47,999 bases of DNA from Lachnospiraceae bacterium (GTDB lineage Bacteria > Bacillota > Clostridia > Lachnospirales > Lachnospiraceae), in NCBI GenBank assembly GCA_016290595.1, contig JAEEUR010000006.1, positions 1 to 47,999 of the forward strand, in the 5' to 3' direction. This document shows, in pieces, positions 16,312 through 24,855 of the stretch; position 1 is the first letter of the stretch, and every line of letters starts with the position of its first letter. The notes under the pieces were generated by a model. It did not search any database. It worked only from the letters and a program-made list of their open reading frames with translations, and had not been told where the DNA came from. The position numbers and the translations under genes are program-made.

Positions 16312-16748
16312 AGAAAGAAATCTTACAGATCCGATATCTGACGGAGGACGCGGAGCCGCTGACCTACGTGGAGGGAAAATCCGACTGGATCGACCTCCGG
16401 GCGGCCCGGGAGATCCATTTCGAGAAGGGACAGTTCCAGTTGATCCCCCTGGGTATCGCCGTAAAGCTTCCCGCGGGCTATGAGGCGCACGTGGCGCCCC
16501 GCAGCAGTACGTTCAAGAATTTCGGCCTGCTGCAGGTGAACGGGGTCGGCGTGGTGGACGGATCCTATTGCGGCGACGGCGACGAATGGTTCGTGCCGAT
16601 GCTGGCGACGCGCGAGGTGACGGTGCATAAGGGCGACCGGATCTGCCAGTTCCGGATCCTGAAGAATCAGCCGCCGCTGGAGTTCGTGCGGGTGGAGCAC
16701 TTAGGTGAAAAGGACCGGGGCGGCTTCGGCAGCACGGGGATCCGGTAA
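16308..16748 (+). CDS. dut: dUTP diphosphatase (trimeric dUTPase)
   Basis: Hydrolyses dUTP to dUMP and pyrophosphate, keeping uracil out of DNA and feeding dTMP synthesis. Protein of 146 residues with the family motifs in order: SDWIDLRA (I), APRSSTFKNFGL (II), NGVGVVDGSYCGDGDEW (III, with catalytic Asp), GDRICQFRIL (IV) and RGGFGSTG (V, nucleotide-closing tail). The start overlaps the preceding stop as ATGA, so translation is coupled. Last gene of the operon before the hairpin at 16765. Confidence 0.93.
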   Translation: MKKEILQIRYLTEDAEPLTYVEGKSDWIDLRAAREIHFEKGQFQLIPLGIAVKLPAGYEAHVAPRSSTFKNFGLLQVNGVGVVDGSYCGDGDEWFVPMLATREVTVHKGDRICQFRILKNQPPLEFVRVEHLGEKDRGGFGSTGIR

Positions 16749-16764
16749 ATAAAAATATCTTCTG

Positions 16765-16796
16765 AACGGCACGGTCTCCGGATGATGCCGTTTTTC
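16765..16796 (+). terminator. Probable intrinsic terminator after dut
   Basis: AACGGCA/TGCCGTT stem with a 14-base, internally paired loop and a TTTTT tail, 17 bases after the dut stop. Confidence 0.65.
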
Positions 16797-16810
16797 AAAA
16801 GGAGAGCAGG

Positions 16811-17332
16811 ATGTTATTCACAGAACCGACGGAAGAATACGGCGCTCAGATCCACGCCTACCGGCAGGCGTTCCTGGATGCCGGGGATTCCATGGACGGG
16901 ACCGCGGGACTCAGAACGACGGAGGATCCGCTGGAATGGGTCCGCCGCTGCCGGCGGTGCCGGGATGCGGCGACCGTCCCGGACGGACTGGTTCCGGCCA
17001 CGCAGTATATTTTTGTGCGTGAGAGCGACGGGAAGATCGTTCGGATGCTTCAGGTAAGGCACTGCTTCAACGGCTATCTGGAAAAGTTCGGCGGCCATAT
17101 CGGCTACTCGGTGGCTCCGGACGAACGCCGGCGGGGCTATGCCGCGCAGATGCTGAAGGCAGCCCTCCCGAAGTGCAGGGAACTGGGCCTGGACCGGGTG
17201 CTCATTACCTGTCTGAGCGGGAACGAAGGCAGCCGGCGGACGATCCTGAAAAACGGCGGCGTCTACGAATCCACCGTCTATGACGGAGACGAGGGCGCCG
17301 AGCTGGAACGCTATTGGATCGAGATCCCCTGA
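16811..17332 (+). CDS. GNAT family N-acetyltransferase
   Basis: Protein of 173 residues with a GNAT fold. HIGYSVAPDERRRGYAAQML is the acetyl-CoA pyrophosphate-binding loop (motif A, RRxGYA), and LITCLSGNEGSRRTILKNGG is the following helix with the Asn typical of this subgroup. ATG follows AAAGGAGAGCAGG. The substrate is unknown; the closest recognisable pattern is the general acetyltransferase group related to RimJ/RimL-like enzymes. It stands between two terminators and is probably a single-gene transcript or read-through from dut. Confidence 0.85.
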   Translation: MLFTEPTEEYGAQIHAYRQAFLDAGDSMDGTAGLRTTEDPLEWVRRCRRCRDAATVPDGLVPATQYIFVRESDGKIVRMLQVRHCFNGYLEKFGGHIGYSVAPDERRRGYAAQMLKAALPKCRELGLDRVLITCLSGNEGSRRTILKNGGVYESTVYDGDEGAELERYWIEIP

Positions 17333-17350
17333 ACGGATCCCCGTAAACAG

Positions 17351-17389
17351 AAAAAAGAAGGCCGGAAGGAGTTTTCCTTCCGGCCTTTT
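17351..17389. terminator. Bidirectional terminator between convergent genes
   Basis: A 13-bp stem AAGGCCGGAAGGA/TCCTTCCGGCCTT with a four-base loop, an A run on the left and a T run on the right. It serves the acetyltransferase gene (+) and the end of the hydrogenase operon (-). Confidence 0.9.
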
Positions 17390-17412
17390 GTCTGCCTCTC
17401 CGGAGACGTTTT

Positions 17413-18876
17413 TTATTTCATGGAGAGGACGCCCATCGGGCAGGTGCCGACGCAGGCGCCGCACTGGATGCAGGCATCCCGGTCGATAGACCAGTCGCTG
17501 CCTTCCACGGTGATGGCGCCCATCGGGCAGGCGCCGGCGCAGGCGCCGCAGTAGATGCAGCCTTCGCCGAATATGACGCCGGACTCGCCGACCGATGCCG
17601 CTGCGGGAGCTTCCTCCGGAGCCGCCTTGGATTCGGGCGCGGCCGGAACGGATTCGACCGTAACGGGAGCTTCTTCAGGAGCCGCTTTGCCGCTCAGCCC
17701 GCCGATGCTCAGGGTCTTCTTCGGGCAGCCGGCGACGCAGATGCCGCACCAGACGCACTTCTCGCGGTCGATGCTCCAGCTCTTCGTCGTCCGGTCGACC
17801 GTGATGGCTTCCATCGGGCACTTGCGCATGCAGAGGCCGCAGTAGATGCAGTCCGGACCTAAGATGACGCCGGTATCCCACTCGTTTGCGGCCTGCGGGA
17901 TCAGGCCGGAGAGGAGGGCGGGCGCCGCTTTTTCCGCGGTTTTAGGCGCATTTGCGGCTTTGGCCGTATCGTTGCCCGGTGCGGGCTCAGAAACGCTCTG
18001 AGGGGCCTTTACGGGCGCTACAGGGGCATTCTGCGGAGCGGGGGCAGCTTTGACGGGCGCGGCCGCGGGGGCCGGTTCCGCCTTGACGGCTGCGGCAGGC
18101 GCCGCCGCTTTTTCAAAGCGGGCAGGCGTGTCTTCATCTACTTCGCTTAAGGAGAGCGTCTTCTTCGGACAGCTGGAAACGCACAGGCCGCAGCGGATGC
18201 AGACGCTCCGGTCGATCTCCCAGGTCTTGGCGGCGCGGTCAACGGTCAGCGCGCCGACCGGGCACTTCTTCGAGCAGAGCGTGCAGAACACGCAGTCGCC
18301 GCCGTTGACGACGCCCTGCGCCTTCGGTTCCTGGAAGGAGAGCGCCTTCTTCGGGCACTTGTCGATGCAGCGGCCGCACTGGACACAGTCGTCGTAATTG
18401 ATGGTCCAGCTCTTCGTGGCGCGGTCAACGGTTATGGCGTTTTCCGGGCAGTTCCGCGCGCAGAGGCCGCAGTAGACGCAGTTCGCCTTGTCCAGGGTCA
18501 CGCGGCCGGCCACCTTCTTCCTGATGCGGCTGCCGGTCACGATCAGATCTTTCGGATCTTCCGCGACCATGTGATAGTCGTCGCTTAAGGAGATCGCCTT
18601 GGTGCCGCAGAAATCCTGGCAGGTGCCGCAGAAGGTGCAGCTGGTCAGATTGATGTCGTAGGTGATCTTTTCTCCGCCTTCGACCTCCTCTACGGTGCGC
18701 GTGATGGCGCCGGGCGAGCAGACTTTGATGCACATGCCGCAGTTGACGCATTTTTCCGCGTCATAGACGATGCGGCCGCGGTACGCGGGCTTGGCCTGCA
18801 CCTCCACTTCGGGGAAGCGGACGGTGCTGGGCTTGTGAAACAGGTTGGATAATGCTTTTTTCGCGAAGGGGAACAT
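17413..18876 (-). CDS. Ten-cluster polyferredoxin subunit of the membrane-bound hydrogenase
   Basis: Electron-transfer protein of 487 residues, last gene of the hydrogenase operon, where Mbh and Ech complexes encode a two-cluster NuoI-like subunit. The N-terminus matches that family (YRGRIVYDAEKC). It then carries ten CxxCxxCxxxC motifs, with first Cys near residues 43, 80, 133, 164, 195, 226, 343, 374, 440 and 469, so ten [4Fe-4S] clusters in five bis-cluster modules. Modules 1-3 are continuous. Modules 4 and 5 are tethered by Ala/Pro/Lys-rich linkers at about 250-335 and 393-436. ATG at 18876 is preferred over GTG at 18879 because of AGGGAGG spacing, and it overlaps the preceding stop by one base. 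Likely role: collect electrons from reduced ferredoxin and pass them to the small subunit. Confidence 0.88.
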   Translation of the reverse strand: MFPFAKKALSNLFHKPSTVRFPEVEVQAKPAYRGRIVYDAEKCVNCGMCIKVCSPGAITRTVEEVEGGEKITYDINLTSCTFCGTCQDFCGTKAISLSDDYHMVAEDPKDLIVTGSRIRKKVAGRVTLDKANCVYCGLCARNCPENAITVDRATKSWTINYDDCVQCGRCIDKCPKKALSFQEPKAQGVVNGGDCVFCTLCSKKCPVGALTVDRAAKTWEIDRSVCIRCGLCVSSCPKKTLSLSEVDEDTPARFEKAAAPAAAVKAEPAPAAAPVKAAPAPQNAPVAPVKAPQSVSEPAPGNDTAKAANAPKTAEKAAPALLSGLIPQAANEWDTGVILGPDCIYCGLCMRKCPMEAITVDRTTKSWSIDREKCVWCGICVAGCPKKTLSIGGLSGKAAPEEAPVTVESVPAAPESKAAPEEAPAAASVGESGVIFGEGCIYCGACAGACPMGAITVEGSDWSIDRDACIQCGACVGTCPMGVLSMK

Positions 18877-19316
18877 CACATAGCCTCCCTTTTCTTCTTC
18901 AGGATCTGCGCGGCCTTGTACAGCCCCTCGATGATCGCTTCGGGCTTGGGCGTGCAGCCGGCAATGGCCACGTCCACCTCGCAGAACTTCTCCAGCGGAG
19001 CCTCCACGGAGTAGCTGCCCTTAAAGACGTTGCCGGACTGCGGGCAGGAGCCGATGGTCACCACGCAGTGCGGATTCGGGACCTGCTCCAGCGTCCGGAG
19101 CAGTCTGTCCTTCGACTGCGAAGTGATGGGGCCGGAGACCACCACGATATCCGCGTGCCGCGGGGTGCCGGCCAGCTTGAAGCCGTAGCGCTCCACGTCG
19201 TAGCGGGGGGTCAGGCAGGCGACGAGCTCGATGTCGCAGCCGTTGCAGGAGCCGGTGTTGACGTGGTAGATCCAGGGGGATTTCGTCATGCTTTCCGCAA
19301 TGATCTTTTTAAACAT
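18876..19316 (-). CDS. [NiFe] hydrogenase small subunit, group 4 (MbhJ/EchC/NuoB-like)
   Basis: Soluble small subunit of 146 residues that holds the proximal [4Fe-4S] cluster next to the NiFe site. The four expected ligands are present: TGSCNGCDIEL (Cys24, Cys27), TIGSCPQSGN and AGCTPKPEA. The short length without C-terminal cluster domain fits energy-converting group 4 enzymes and complex I NuoB. It sits between the NuoH-like membrane anchor and the polyferredoxin, the order of the electron path. The catalytic partner is encoded at 25263-26345. Confidence 0.93.
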   Translation of the reverse strand: MFKKIIAESMTKSPWIYHVNTGSCNGCDIELVACLTPRYDVERYGFKLAGTPRHADIVVVSGPITSQSKDRLLRTLEQVPNPHCVVTIGSCPQSGNVFKGSYSVEAPLEKFCEVDVAIAGCTPKPEAIIEGLYKAAQILKKKREAM

Positions 19317-19328
19317 GTCGCCGCCTCC

Positions 19329-20309
19329 TTACAGTCCGAACCAGACGAGGACCAGGCTGACGAGCGCCAGGCCGGCCACGACGGTCCAGTAGAATTTAAA
19401 CAGGTGCTCGATCTTTAAGCGCGCGGTGAACGCGTGGATAAAGGTCATGCACAGGATGGTCAGCACGGCGCTGATGACGAAGAGAAGGGCGCCGCCGAGC
19501 AGCCAGTATTCGCCAAGATTGATGCCGCCCAGGAACAGGACCTGGAAGAGGGCCGTCATGACGAACATCTTGACAGCGGTGTTCAGCTTGAAGATGGCAA
19601 GAGGCGCACCGCTGTATTCGATCAGCGGGCCTTCGCAGATCTCGGTCTCGGCTTCCGCGACGTCGAAGGGCTGGGTGCCGACCTCCGCGGGGATGATCAG
19701 CAGGAAGGCCAGGGCCGCCGGGATCATGCTCCAGTGGAAGAGGAGGCAGCCGCTTTCCAGCTGCCATTCGGAGATGCTCTGCAGGGAGAAGACCAGAGAG
19801 CCGCCGCCGACCTTTTTCGCCACCGTCAGCAGGACCATGACGAGAGGCAGCTCGTAGCCGAGCATGACGACCATCTCGCGGGAGATGCCCACGCCGGCGA
19901 AGGGACTGCCGGAGGCGCTGCCGCCGATGATCAGGGCGACCGCCGGAATCGTCAGCAGGTAGAGGATGACGATCAGGTCCGCCACGCCGCCGAAAGCCGC
20001 CTTGTGGCCGAAGATCGGGAAAAAGAGCATCATCAGGGAAAGTGAGACCAGGCCGATGACCGGAGCCGCCTTGTAGATGCCGGGACGGGCCGCCGCCGGA
20101 ATGATAGTTTCTTTCCCCATGAGCTTGAAGAAGTCATAAAAAGGCTGCACGATGGGCGGGCCGATGCGCCGCTGCATCCGGGCCAGCACCTTCCGGTCGA
20201 TCCCGGCCAGGAGCAGTCCGCCGACGGCGGCAAACAGCAGGCCCGGGAAGATCAGAACGTGCAGGGCAACCAGGAGGATTTCTACTAATCTTGCAAGAAT
20301 GTCAGGCAT
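19329..20309 (-). CDS. Hydrogenase membrane anchor subunit, complex I subunit 1 family (MbhM/EchB/NuoH-like)
   Basis: Membrane protein of 326 residues with about eight hydrophobic segments. It carries the NuoH family signatures RKVLARMQRRIGPPIVQPFY near the N-terminus, GASASGS/ISREMVVMLGYELPLV in the middle, and the acidic cytoplasmic loop FDVAEAETEICEGPLIEYSG (about 218-237), whose Glu residues take part in coupling. It joins the soluble NiFe module to the antiporter-like part. It lies 12 bases after the MrpD-like gene and 12 before the small subunit. Confidence 0.93.
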   Translation of the reverse strand: MPDILARLVEILLVALHVLIFPGLLFAAVGGLLLAGIDRKVLARMQRRIGPPIVQPFYDFFKLMGKETIIPAAARPGIYKAAPVIGLVSLSLMMLFFPIFGHKAAFGGVADLIVILYLLTIPAVALIIGGSASGSPFAGVGISREMVVMLGYELPLVMVLLTVAKKVGGGSLVFSLQSISEWQLESGCLLFHWSMIPAALAFLLIIPAEVGTQPFDVAEAETEICEGPLIEYSGAPLAIFKLNTAVKMFVMTALFQVLFLGGINLGEYWLLGGALLFVISAVLTILCMTFIHAFTARLKIEHLFKFYWTVVAGLALVSLVLVWFGL

Positions 20310-20321
20310 TTCATTTCCTCC

Positions 20322-22247
20322 TTACGACATGAAGATGAAGGTGAAGAGCGTGATCAGCGCGGTGCCGAGCACGACCCAGAGCGCGTAGTCGTTGGTGCGG
20401 CCGGAATGCAGGTCGTCCATGACTCTGAAGTAGCCCTTTAAGTCCTTCTTGAAGCCCCAGAACAGGTCGGAGCCGCCGACGTGCGAGTGCAGGCTCTTTT
20501 CGCCGCCGAAGAAGGTGGCGTGCTTGTCGTCCGCCGTCTTTTCAGGCAAGCTGATGGGGCCGCGCTCGCGGGCGCCGCTCATGGCGACCAGCGTGACGGC
20601 GCAGGTCACGATCACGAAGAGGATCAGCCAGAACACGGGATCCCAGATGCTGACGCTGGTGAAGGTGACGGGCTGCGGAGCGATGCCGTGGGAGAAGGCG
20701 TAGCCGTCGCCCATCATCGTATCCACGTATTTGGCCGGATCGGTCGCGGCGTTGACGGCCGGATTCACGAAAATGCCGACGGTCTTATTGTAGAACAGGC
20801 CGGCGGCCAGGCAGAGCGCCGACATGATGAACATGGGCAGCTGCATGCTGAAAGGCACTTCCCCCGTCCTCTCCAGAGAGGCCGGCGTCTGGCCGAAGAA
20901 GACCGCGCTCGTTACCTTGATGAAGGAGGCCAGGGTCATGACGGAGACCAGAAGCGCCACGACGGTGATGATCAGATAAACGATATTGCCGCTTAAGAGC
21001 GCCTTTTCGTAGGCCGCCTGATAGATGATCCACTTGGAGGCGAAGCCGTTGAAGGGCGGGATGCCGCTGATGGCGAAGGCGCCGGCCAGGAAGCAGACCG
21101 TGGTGTACGGCATCCGTTTGGCGAGGCCGCCCAGCTTGTCCAGATTCGTGGTGCCCGTGGCGTAGTAGACCGCGCCGGCCGTCAGGAACAGAAGGCCCTT
21201 GAACAGCGTGTGGTTCATGGCGTGGAACAGACCGCCGTAAAGGCCCAGGTTCGTGCCGAGGCCGACGGCCATCAGCACGTAGCCGATCTGCGAAATGCTG
21301 TGGAAAGCCAGCAGGCGCTTGAAATCGTGCTGCGCCAGCGCCATCGTGACGCCGATGAACATGGTCAGCGCGCCGAGGATGGAGAGCAGCAGCATCAGGG
21401 CTTCCTTATCCATGGCGCGGAACAGGATCCAGGTCAGACGGATGATCCCGTAGATGCCCGCCTTATTCACCATGCCGGAGAAGAGCGTGGAGACGGAAGC
21501 CGGAGCCGTAGCGTAGGCGTCCGCCGCCGGCGTGTGAAAAGGCACCACGAAGCTCTTGACGGCAAGGCCGGCCAGCATGGTCCCGAAGGCCAGCAGCGTG
21601 GTCGGCTGCATGCCCTGCGAGGAGATGAGCGCCGTGATCTGCGCCATGTTCAGCGTATGCGTGGTCAGGTACAGGAGCGCGACGCCAAGGAGCGTCATGG
21701 AGGAGCCGATGGAGCCGAGGACCAGGTACTTAAAGGCGCCTTCCAGCGCTTCCGGATGCTTTTTGTGACGGAAGGCCGTTAGGGCGACGGAAGCGAAGGT
21801 CATGATCTCGATCATGATGAAGAGGTTGAACACGTCGCCGGTGAAGACCAGACCGAGGACGGAGCCGGCCAGCATCAGGAACAGCGTGTAGTAGTGGCCC
21901 AGGTGGCCGTCGCGTGACATATAGCGCCAGGAGAAGATCACGCTCATCAGGAAGGTGAGGGCGGTCAGGAGGCCGAAGAAGAGGCCCAGACCGTCGATCT
22001 CATAGCCGATACCGAAGGCATAGCCGCCTTCCGGCGCCCAGGCGCCCATCCAGTAGGAGATCACCTCGCCGTTCAGGAAGACCGGGACGATCAGATAAAA
22101 GGTCATGGCCGCAGCGGCAAGGCAGGCGATGAGGCTGATGATATAGCGGACGTATTTGTTTTTGCTGCCGAAGATCTCCACCAGAAAGGCCGCGAGGAAC
22201 AGACCCATAACGGAGATGACGGGGAAATGTACGTAGAAGTTGCTCAT
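20322..22247 (-). CDS. Proton/sodium-conducting subunit, MrpD/NuoL family (MbhH-like, extended)
   Basis: Integral membrane protein of 641 residues with about 14 helices. Ion-translocation residues of the family are visible: FNLFIMIEIMTF (TM5 Glu), AVKSFVVPFHTPAADAYATA (TM7 Lys and the following loop), and NHTLFKGLLFL (TM12 Lys). The usual core ends near residue 500. The extra 130 residues contain a helix (FWLILFVIVTCAVTLVAM), an amphipathic stretch (SDLFWGFKKDLKGYFRVM) and a final helix (YALWVVLGTALITLFTFI). This may equal the separate lateral-helix subunit MbhI of Pyrococcus fused to MbhH; that is inference. The start overlaps the MrpC-like gene by 4 bases. Confidence 0.9.
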   Translation of the reverse strand: MSNFYVHFPVISVMGLFLAAFLVEIFGSKNKYVRYIISLIACLAAAAMTFYLIVPVFLNGEVISYWMGAWAPEGGYAFGIGYEIDGLGLFFGLLTALTFLMSVIFSWRYMSRDGHLGHYYTLFLMLAGSVLGLVFTGDVFNLFIMIEIMTFASVALTAFRHKKHPEALEGAFKYLVLGSIGSSMTLLGVALLYLTTHTLNMAQITALISSQGMQPTTLLAFGTMLAGLAVKSFVVPFHTPAADAYATAPASVSTLFSGMVNKAGIYGIIRLTWILFRAMDKEALMLLLSILGALTMFIGVTMALAQHDFKRLLAFHSISQIGYVLMAVGLGTNLGLYGGLFHAMNHTLFKGLLFLTAGAVYYATGTTNLDKLGGLAKRMPYTTVCFLAGAFAISGIPPFNGFASKWIIYQAAYEKALLSGNIVYLIITVVALLVSVMTLASFIKVTSAVFFGQTPASLERTGEVPFSMQLPMFIMSALCLAAGLFYNKTVGIFVNPAVNAATDPAKYVDTMMGDGYAFSHGIAPQPVTFTSVSIWDPVFWLILFVIVTCAVTLVAMSGARERGPISLPEKTADDKHATFFGGEKSLHSHVGGSDLFWGFKKDLKGYFRVMDDLHSGRTNDYALWVVLGTALITLFTFIFMS

Positions 22248-22600
22248 CCCTTTAACCTCCTGATCTCATCCGCGTCCGTGGTGTCGTAGCGGCGCTTCAG
22301 CATGATGACCAAGGACAGGGCCATGGCGTCAACGCAGGCGCCGATGACGATGCTGGTCAGCGTCAAAGCCTGGGGAATCGGGTCCACGAAGAGGGGCAGA
22401 TTCCCGTTGATGATGTCCGAAAGCGTGTAGATCGGCGCGGTGGCGTCTTCATGGAAGCCGATGCTGACGATCAGCAGGTTGATGCCGTAATCCATGATGC
22501 CCATGCCGATGACGATCTTGATCAGCTCGCGCTTCGCGCACATGACGTACAGGCCGAGCGCGATGAGGCAGATGGCAACGATATAGTTGATGAGTATCAT
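22244..22600 (-). CDS. mnhC: Antiporter subunit C / NuoK-like protein (MbhG-like)
   Basis: Small membrane protein of 118 residues with three helices, NuoK/MrpC fold: N-terminal helix, KRELIKIVIGMGIMDYGINL with membrane-embedded charged residues, and DPIPQALTLTSIVIGACVDA, the MrpC signature. It is part of the antiporter-like module that couples electron flow to ion pumping. Four-base overlaps with both neighbours show tight translational coupling. Confidence 0.92.
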   Translation of the reverse strand: MILINYIVAICLIALGLYVMCAKRELIKIVIGMGIMDYGINLLIVSIGFHEDATAPIYTLSDIINGNLPLFVDPIPQALTLTSIVIGACVDAMALSLVIMLKRRYDTTDADEIRRLKG

Positions 22601-23073
22601 TCCTTCGCCTCCTTTCCGTCGTCTCCGTCCGGGGCCAGGACGCCCATGAGCAGCAGCAGCAGGAAGCCGACGCCGCAGAGGACCTTAAAGCCGACGGCGT
22701 AGCTCATGAAAGTGATGGTGCCGCCGCTGATGAGGTCGCCGACCGGACCGATGTTGTAGAACACGTTGCGGCAGAAGACGCTGCCGACGAAGATGCCGAT
22801 GAGTCCCAGGATCACGTAGAGCGTGGCGCCGACGGACTCGCCGACCCGCAGCACGTCGCTGTTGATGGCGCGGGATGCGGTCTTATAGCCGTAGCCCAGG
22901 TAGAGCAGCAGGGCAGAGGACGCCACGATGACACCGCCCTGGAAGCCGCCGCCGGGGCTGACGGTGCCGAAGAGGATGATGTAGAGGCCGAAAACGAGGG
23001 CGAAGGGCAGGAACTTGTCAGCGCCGCACTTCACGACCACGTTTTTCTGCGTGATGCCGTTTTTATACTTCAT
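22597..23073 (-). CDS. mnhB: Antiporter subunit B (MbhF/MrpB-like)
   Basis: Membrane protein of 158 residues, MnhB/MrpB family: four helices, with the hallmark LFGTVSPGGGFQGGVIVASS loop after helix 1 and a long central region (RAINSDVLRVGES). It belongs to the same ion-pumping module. Overlaps the MbhE-like gene by 11 bases and the MrpC-like gene by 4. Confidence 0.93.
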   Translation of the reverse strand: MKYKNGITQKNVVVKCGADKFLPFALVFGLYIILFGTVSPGGGFQGGVIVASSALLLYLGYGYKTASRAINSDVLRVGESVGATLYVILGLIGIFVGSVFCRNVFYNIGPVGDLISGGTITFMSYAVGFKVLCGVGFLLLLLMGVLAPDGDDGKEAKE

Positions 23074-23389
23074 CTTTTTCGTCCTCCTCTCCGTGATGGG
23101 ACATCGCCAGGATCACGAAGGATCCGGCAATGGCGGTCAGAAGGATGAACGATTCTCCCAGCGTATCGTATCCGCGGAAGTCGAAAACGATGGAGGCGAC
23201 GTCGTTGGCCGCATAGGCTTCGCCCAGGTTTTTCTGAACGATGATCGCGGCCGCGCCGTCCGCTTCTTGCTTCGTGCCGTCGTAGGTGGGCGGCAGGGTA
23301 GCCTTGGCCCAGACCAGCGCGTAAAGGCCGGCGGCCAGGATCAGTGCGGCGCAGCAAAGGGCGAGGATCCGTCTGGTTTTAGTCTTCAT
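23063..23389 (-). CDS. Hydrogenase subunit MbhE-like
   Basis: Small membrane protein of 108 residues: N-terminal helix (ILALCCAALILAAGLYALVW), a short outer region (TLPPTYDGTK), then VASIVFDFRGYDTLGES and a second helix. The FDFRGYDTLGE motif is typical of MbhE and the matching part of MrpA. The start at 23389 was chosen by homology; longer in-frame extensions have shadow composition. It overlaps the MbhD-like gene by 11 bases. Confidence 0.88.
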   Translation of the reverse strand: MKTKTRRILALCCAALILAAGLYALVWAKATLPPTYDGTKQEADGAAAIIVQKNLGEAYAANDVASIVFDFRGYDTLGESFILLTAIAGSFVILAMSHHGEEDEKDEV

Positions 23390-23684
23390 GAGGCTCGTCC
23401 TCCTTCTTTTCGTCGTGCTTCGACGTCTTCTGCAGGGCGATGATGAAGAGCACCGTGGAAAGGACGGCGCCGACCGCCGCTTCCGCGATGGCCACGTCGG
23501 GAGCCTGCAGCAGAATGAAGCCCAGGGCCACAAAGCCGCCCGTCACGCCCAGCGCGATGATGGAGGACAGGAGCTTTTTGGAGAAGGCCGCATAGAGCGC
23601 GCTGACAAGTACGCCGATCATGACCAGCGTGTTGAGAACGGTCAGCGCATCGAAATTCATCAGTGCCAGGAGATTAAGCTTCAT
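23379..23684 (-). CDS. Hydrogenase subunit MbhD-like (DUF4040)
   Basis: Membrane protein of 101 residues with three helices and the conserved LLQAPDVAIAEAAVGAVLST stretch of the MbhD/MrpA C-terminal domain. It ends in an acidic tail (HDEKKEDEPHED). In Mrp antiporters this domain is fused to MrpA, and in Mbh-type hydrogenases it is separate, as here. Overlaps the MrpG-like gene by 11 bases. Confidence 0.9.
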   Translation of the reverse strand: MKLNLLALMNFDALTVLNTLVMIGVLVSALYAAFSKKLLSSIIALGVTGGFVALGFILLQAPDVAIAEAAVGAVLSTVLFIIALQKTSKHDEKKEDEPHED

Positions 23685-24018
23685 CTTCCAGATCCTCCTT
23701 TAACTGATCTTCGGTCAGATCCTTTTCGGTAACGGCCTTGCTGGCGTAAGCGGCGCGGCCAAGGGCATGACCCGTGATGGGAGAGGTGAGCAGATAGAAC
23801 GCGCCCAGCACGCCCAGCTTCACGGCCATGGCGGAATCCTTCAGGATGAAGACCGAGTACAGGATGCCCGCGATGATGACGCCCAGGATCCCCAGCGTGG
23901 AGATGTTTGTGGCGGACTGCATGCGGGACAGCGTATCCTTCAGGCGGATCAGACCGACGACGCCCGCGACGGCGAAGAAGAGGCTGATGCCCAACAAGAC
24001 GTAAATTGCGGTCATCAT
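23674..24018 (-). CDS. mnhG: Antiporter subunit G (MbhC/MrpG-like)
   Basis: Membrane protein of 114 residues with three helices. It has the MrpG pattern VVGLIRLKDTLSRMQSATNISTLG after helix 1 and FYLLTSPITGHALGRAAY near the C-terminus, followed by a charged tail. Part of the MrpEFG-like block at the front of the antiporter module. Overlaps MrpF by 4 bases. Confidence 0.93.
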   Translation of the reverse strand: MMTAIYVLLGISLFFAVAGVVGLIRLKDTLSRMQSATNISTLGILGVIIAGILYSVFILKDSAMAVKLGVLGAFYLLTSPITGHALGRAAYASKAVTEKDLTEDQLKEDLEDEA

Positions 24019-24269
24019 AATCGTCCCTCCACGTAGCGGGCAATGATCACGGAGCCGATAAAGCCTAAGAGCGCCGTAACCAGTGCGATGTCCAGAAAGA
24101 TCCCGCGGCCGCTGTAAAGCGCGAACAGCACCAGGGCGATATCCGTCAGCACGTCGATGCTGTCGGCCGCCACGGCGCGGTCCACGCCGCTGGGACCTTT
24201 AAACAGGCGGTAGAACAGAAGCAGCGCCAGTACGATAAAGCACAGCGCGCCGTAAAGAAAAACTTCCAT
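24015..24269 (-). CDS. mnhF: Antiporter subunit F (MbhB/MrpF-like)
   Basis: Small membrane protein of 84 residues with three helices and the MrpF motif FKGPSGVDRAVAADSIDVLT between helices 1 and 2, including the conserved Asp. Overlaps MrpE by one base and MrpG by four. Confidence 0.93.
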   Translation of the reverse strand: MEVFLYGALCFIVLALLLFYRLFKGPSGVDRAVAADSIDVLTDIALVLFALYSGRGIFLDIALVTALLGFIGSVIIARYVEGRL

Positions 24270-24817
24270 CAGCGCCAGATCCTCCTTATCCAGGTCTCAA
24301 GAGTCCCCTTGATGGCCTTGCCGGCCTTCTCGGACTCCGTTTCTTTTACGTCGATCCAGTGAACGTAATAATAGCTTCTGCCGTTTTCCTCCACGATGTC
24401 CAGCGTAATGGTGCCGGGCGTTAAGGTGATGGAATTGGCCAACATGGACTGGCCGTATTCGCTCTTCAGCTCCGTCGGGATCTTGACGATGCCGGGCTTC
24501 GTCTTTTTCAGGCCCAGGCCGCGCAGCGCCATATCCGTATTGGCCTTGATCAGTTCGATGGGGAAGATGATCAGGCAGTAGAAGATGAGCAGCAGCAGAC
24601 GGTCCGGCCGGAGGAGCCAGAAGGCCTTTTCGTGCACGAAATACCGGGCCGAAAAGACTGCGACCAGTAAGGAAATGAGAGCGCCGGCGATCAGGATCTG
24701 CCATTCTCCCTGCTCCAGGCCGTCCCAGAGCTGCGTGATCTCACCGGTCAGCAGCAGCCAGAACACCAGACAGAGAAGAAAGGTGGCGCACAGGGCGGGT
24801 AACTTATGCTTTTTCAA
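24269..24817 (-). CDS. mnhE: Antiporter subunit E (MbhA/MrpE-like)
   Basis: Membrane protein of 182 residues, MrpE family: N-terminal helices (LCLVFWLLLTGEI; LLIFYCLIIFPIELIKAN) and a soluble C-terminal domain with LANSITLTPGTITLDI and YYVHWIDV, both family hallmarks. The start is TTG at 24817, with AAGGAGG six bases upstream and no ATG nearby. It is the first gene after the 100-bp gap that follows hypA. Confidence 0.92.
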   Translation of the reverse strand: MKKHKLPALCATFLLCLVFWLLLTGEITQLWDGLEQGEWQILIAGALISLLVAVFSARYFVHEKAFWLLRPDRLLLLIFYCLIIFPIELIKANTDMALRGLGLKKTKPGIVKIPTELKSEYGQSMLANSITLTPGTITLDIVEENGRSYYYVHWIDVKETESEKAGKAIKGTLETWIRRIWR

Positions 24818-24855
24818 AAGAAACCTCCTTTGTAGAGTATTCTTGAATAGTCCTG

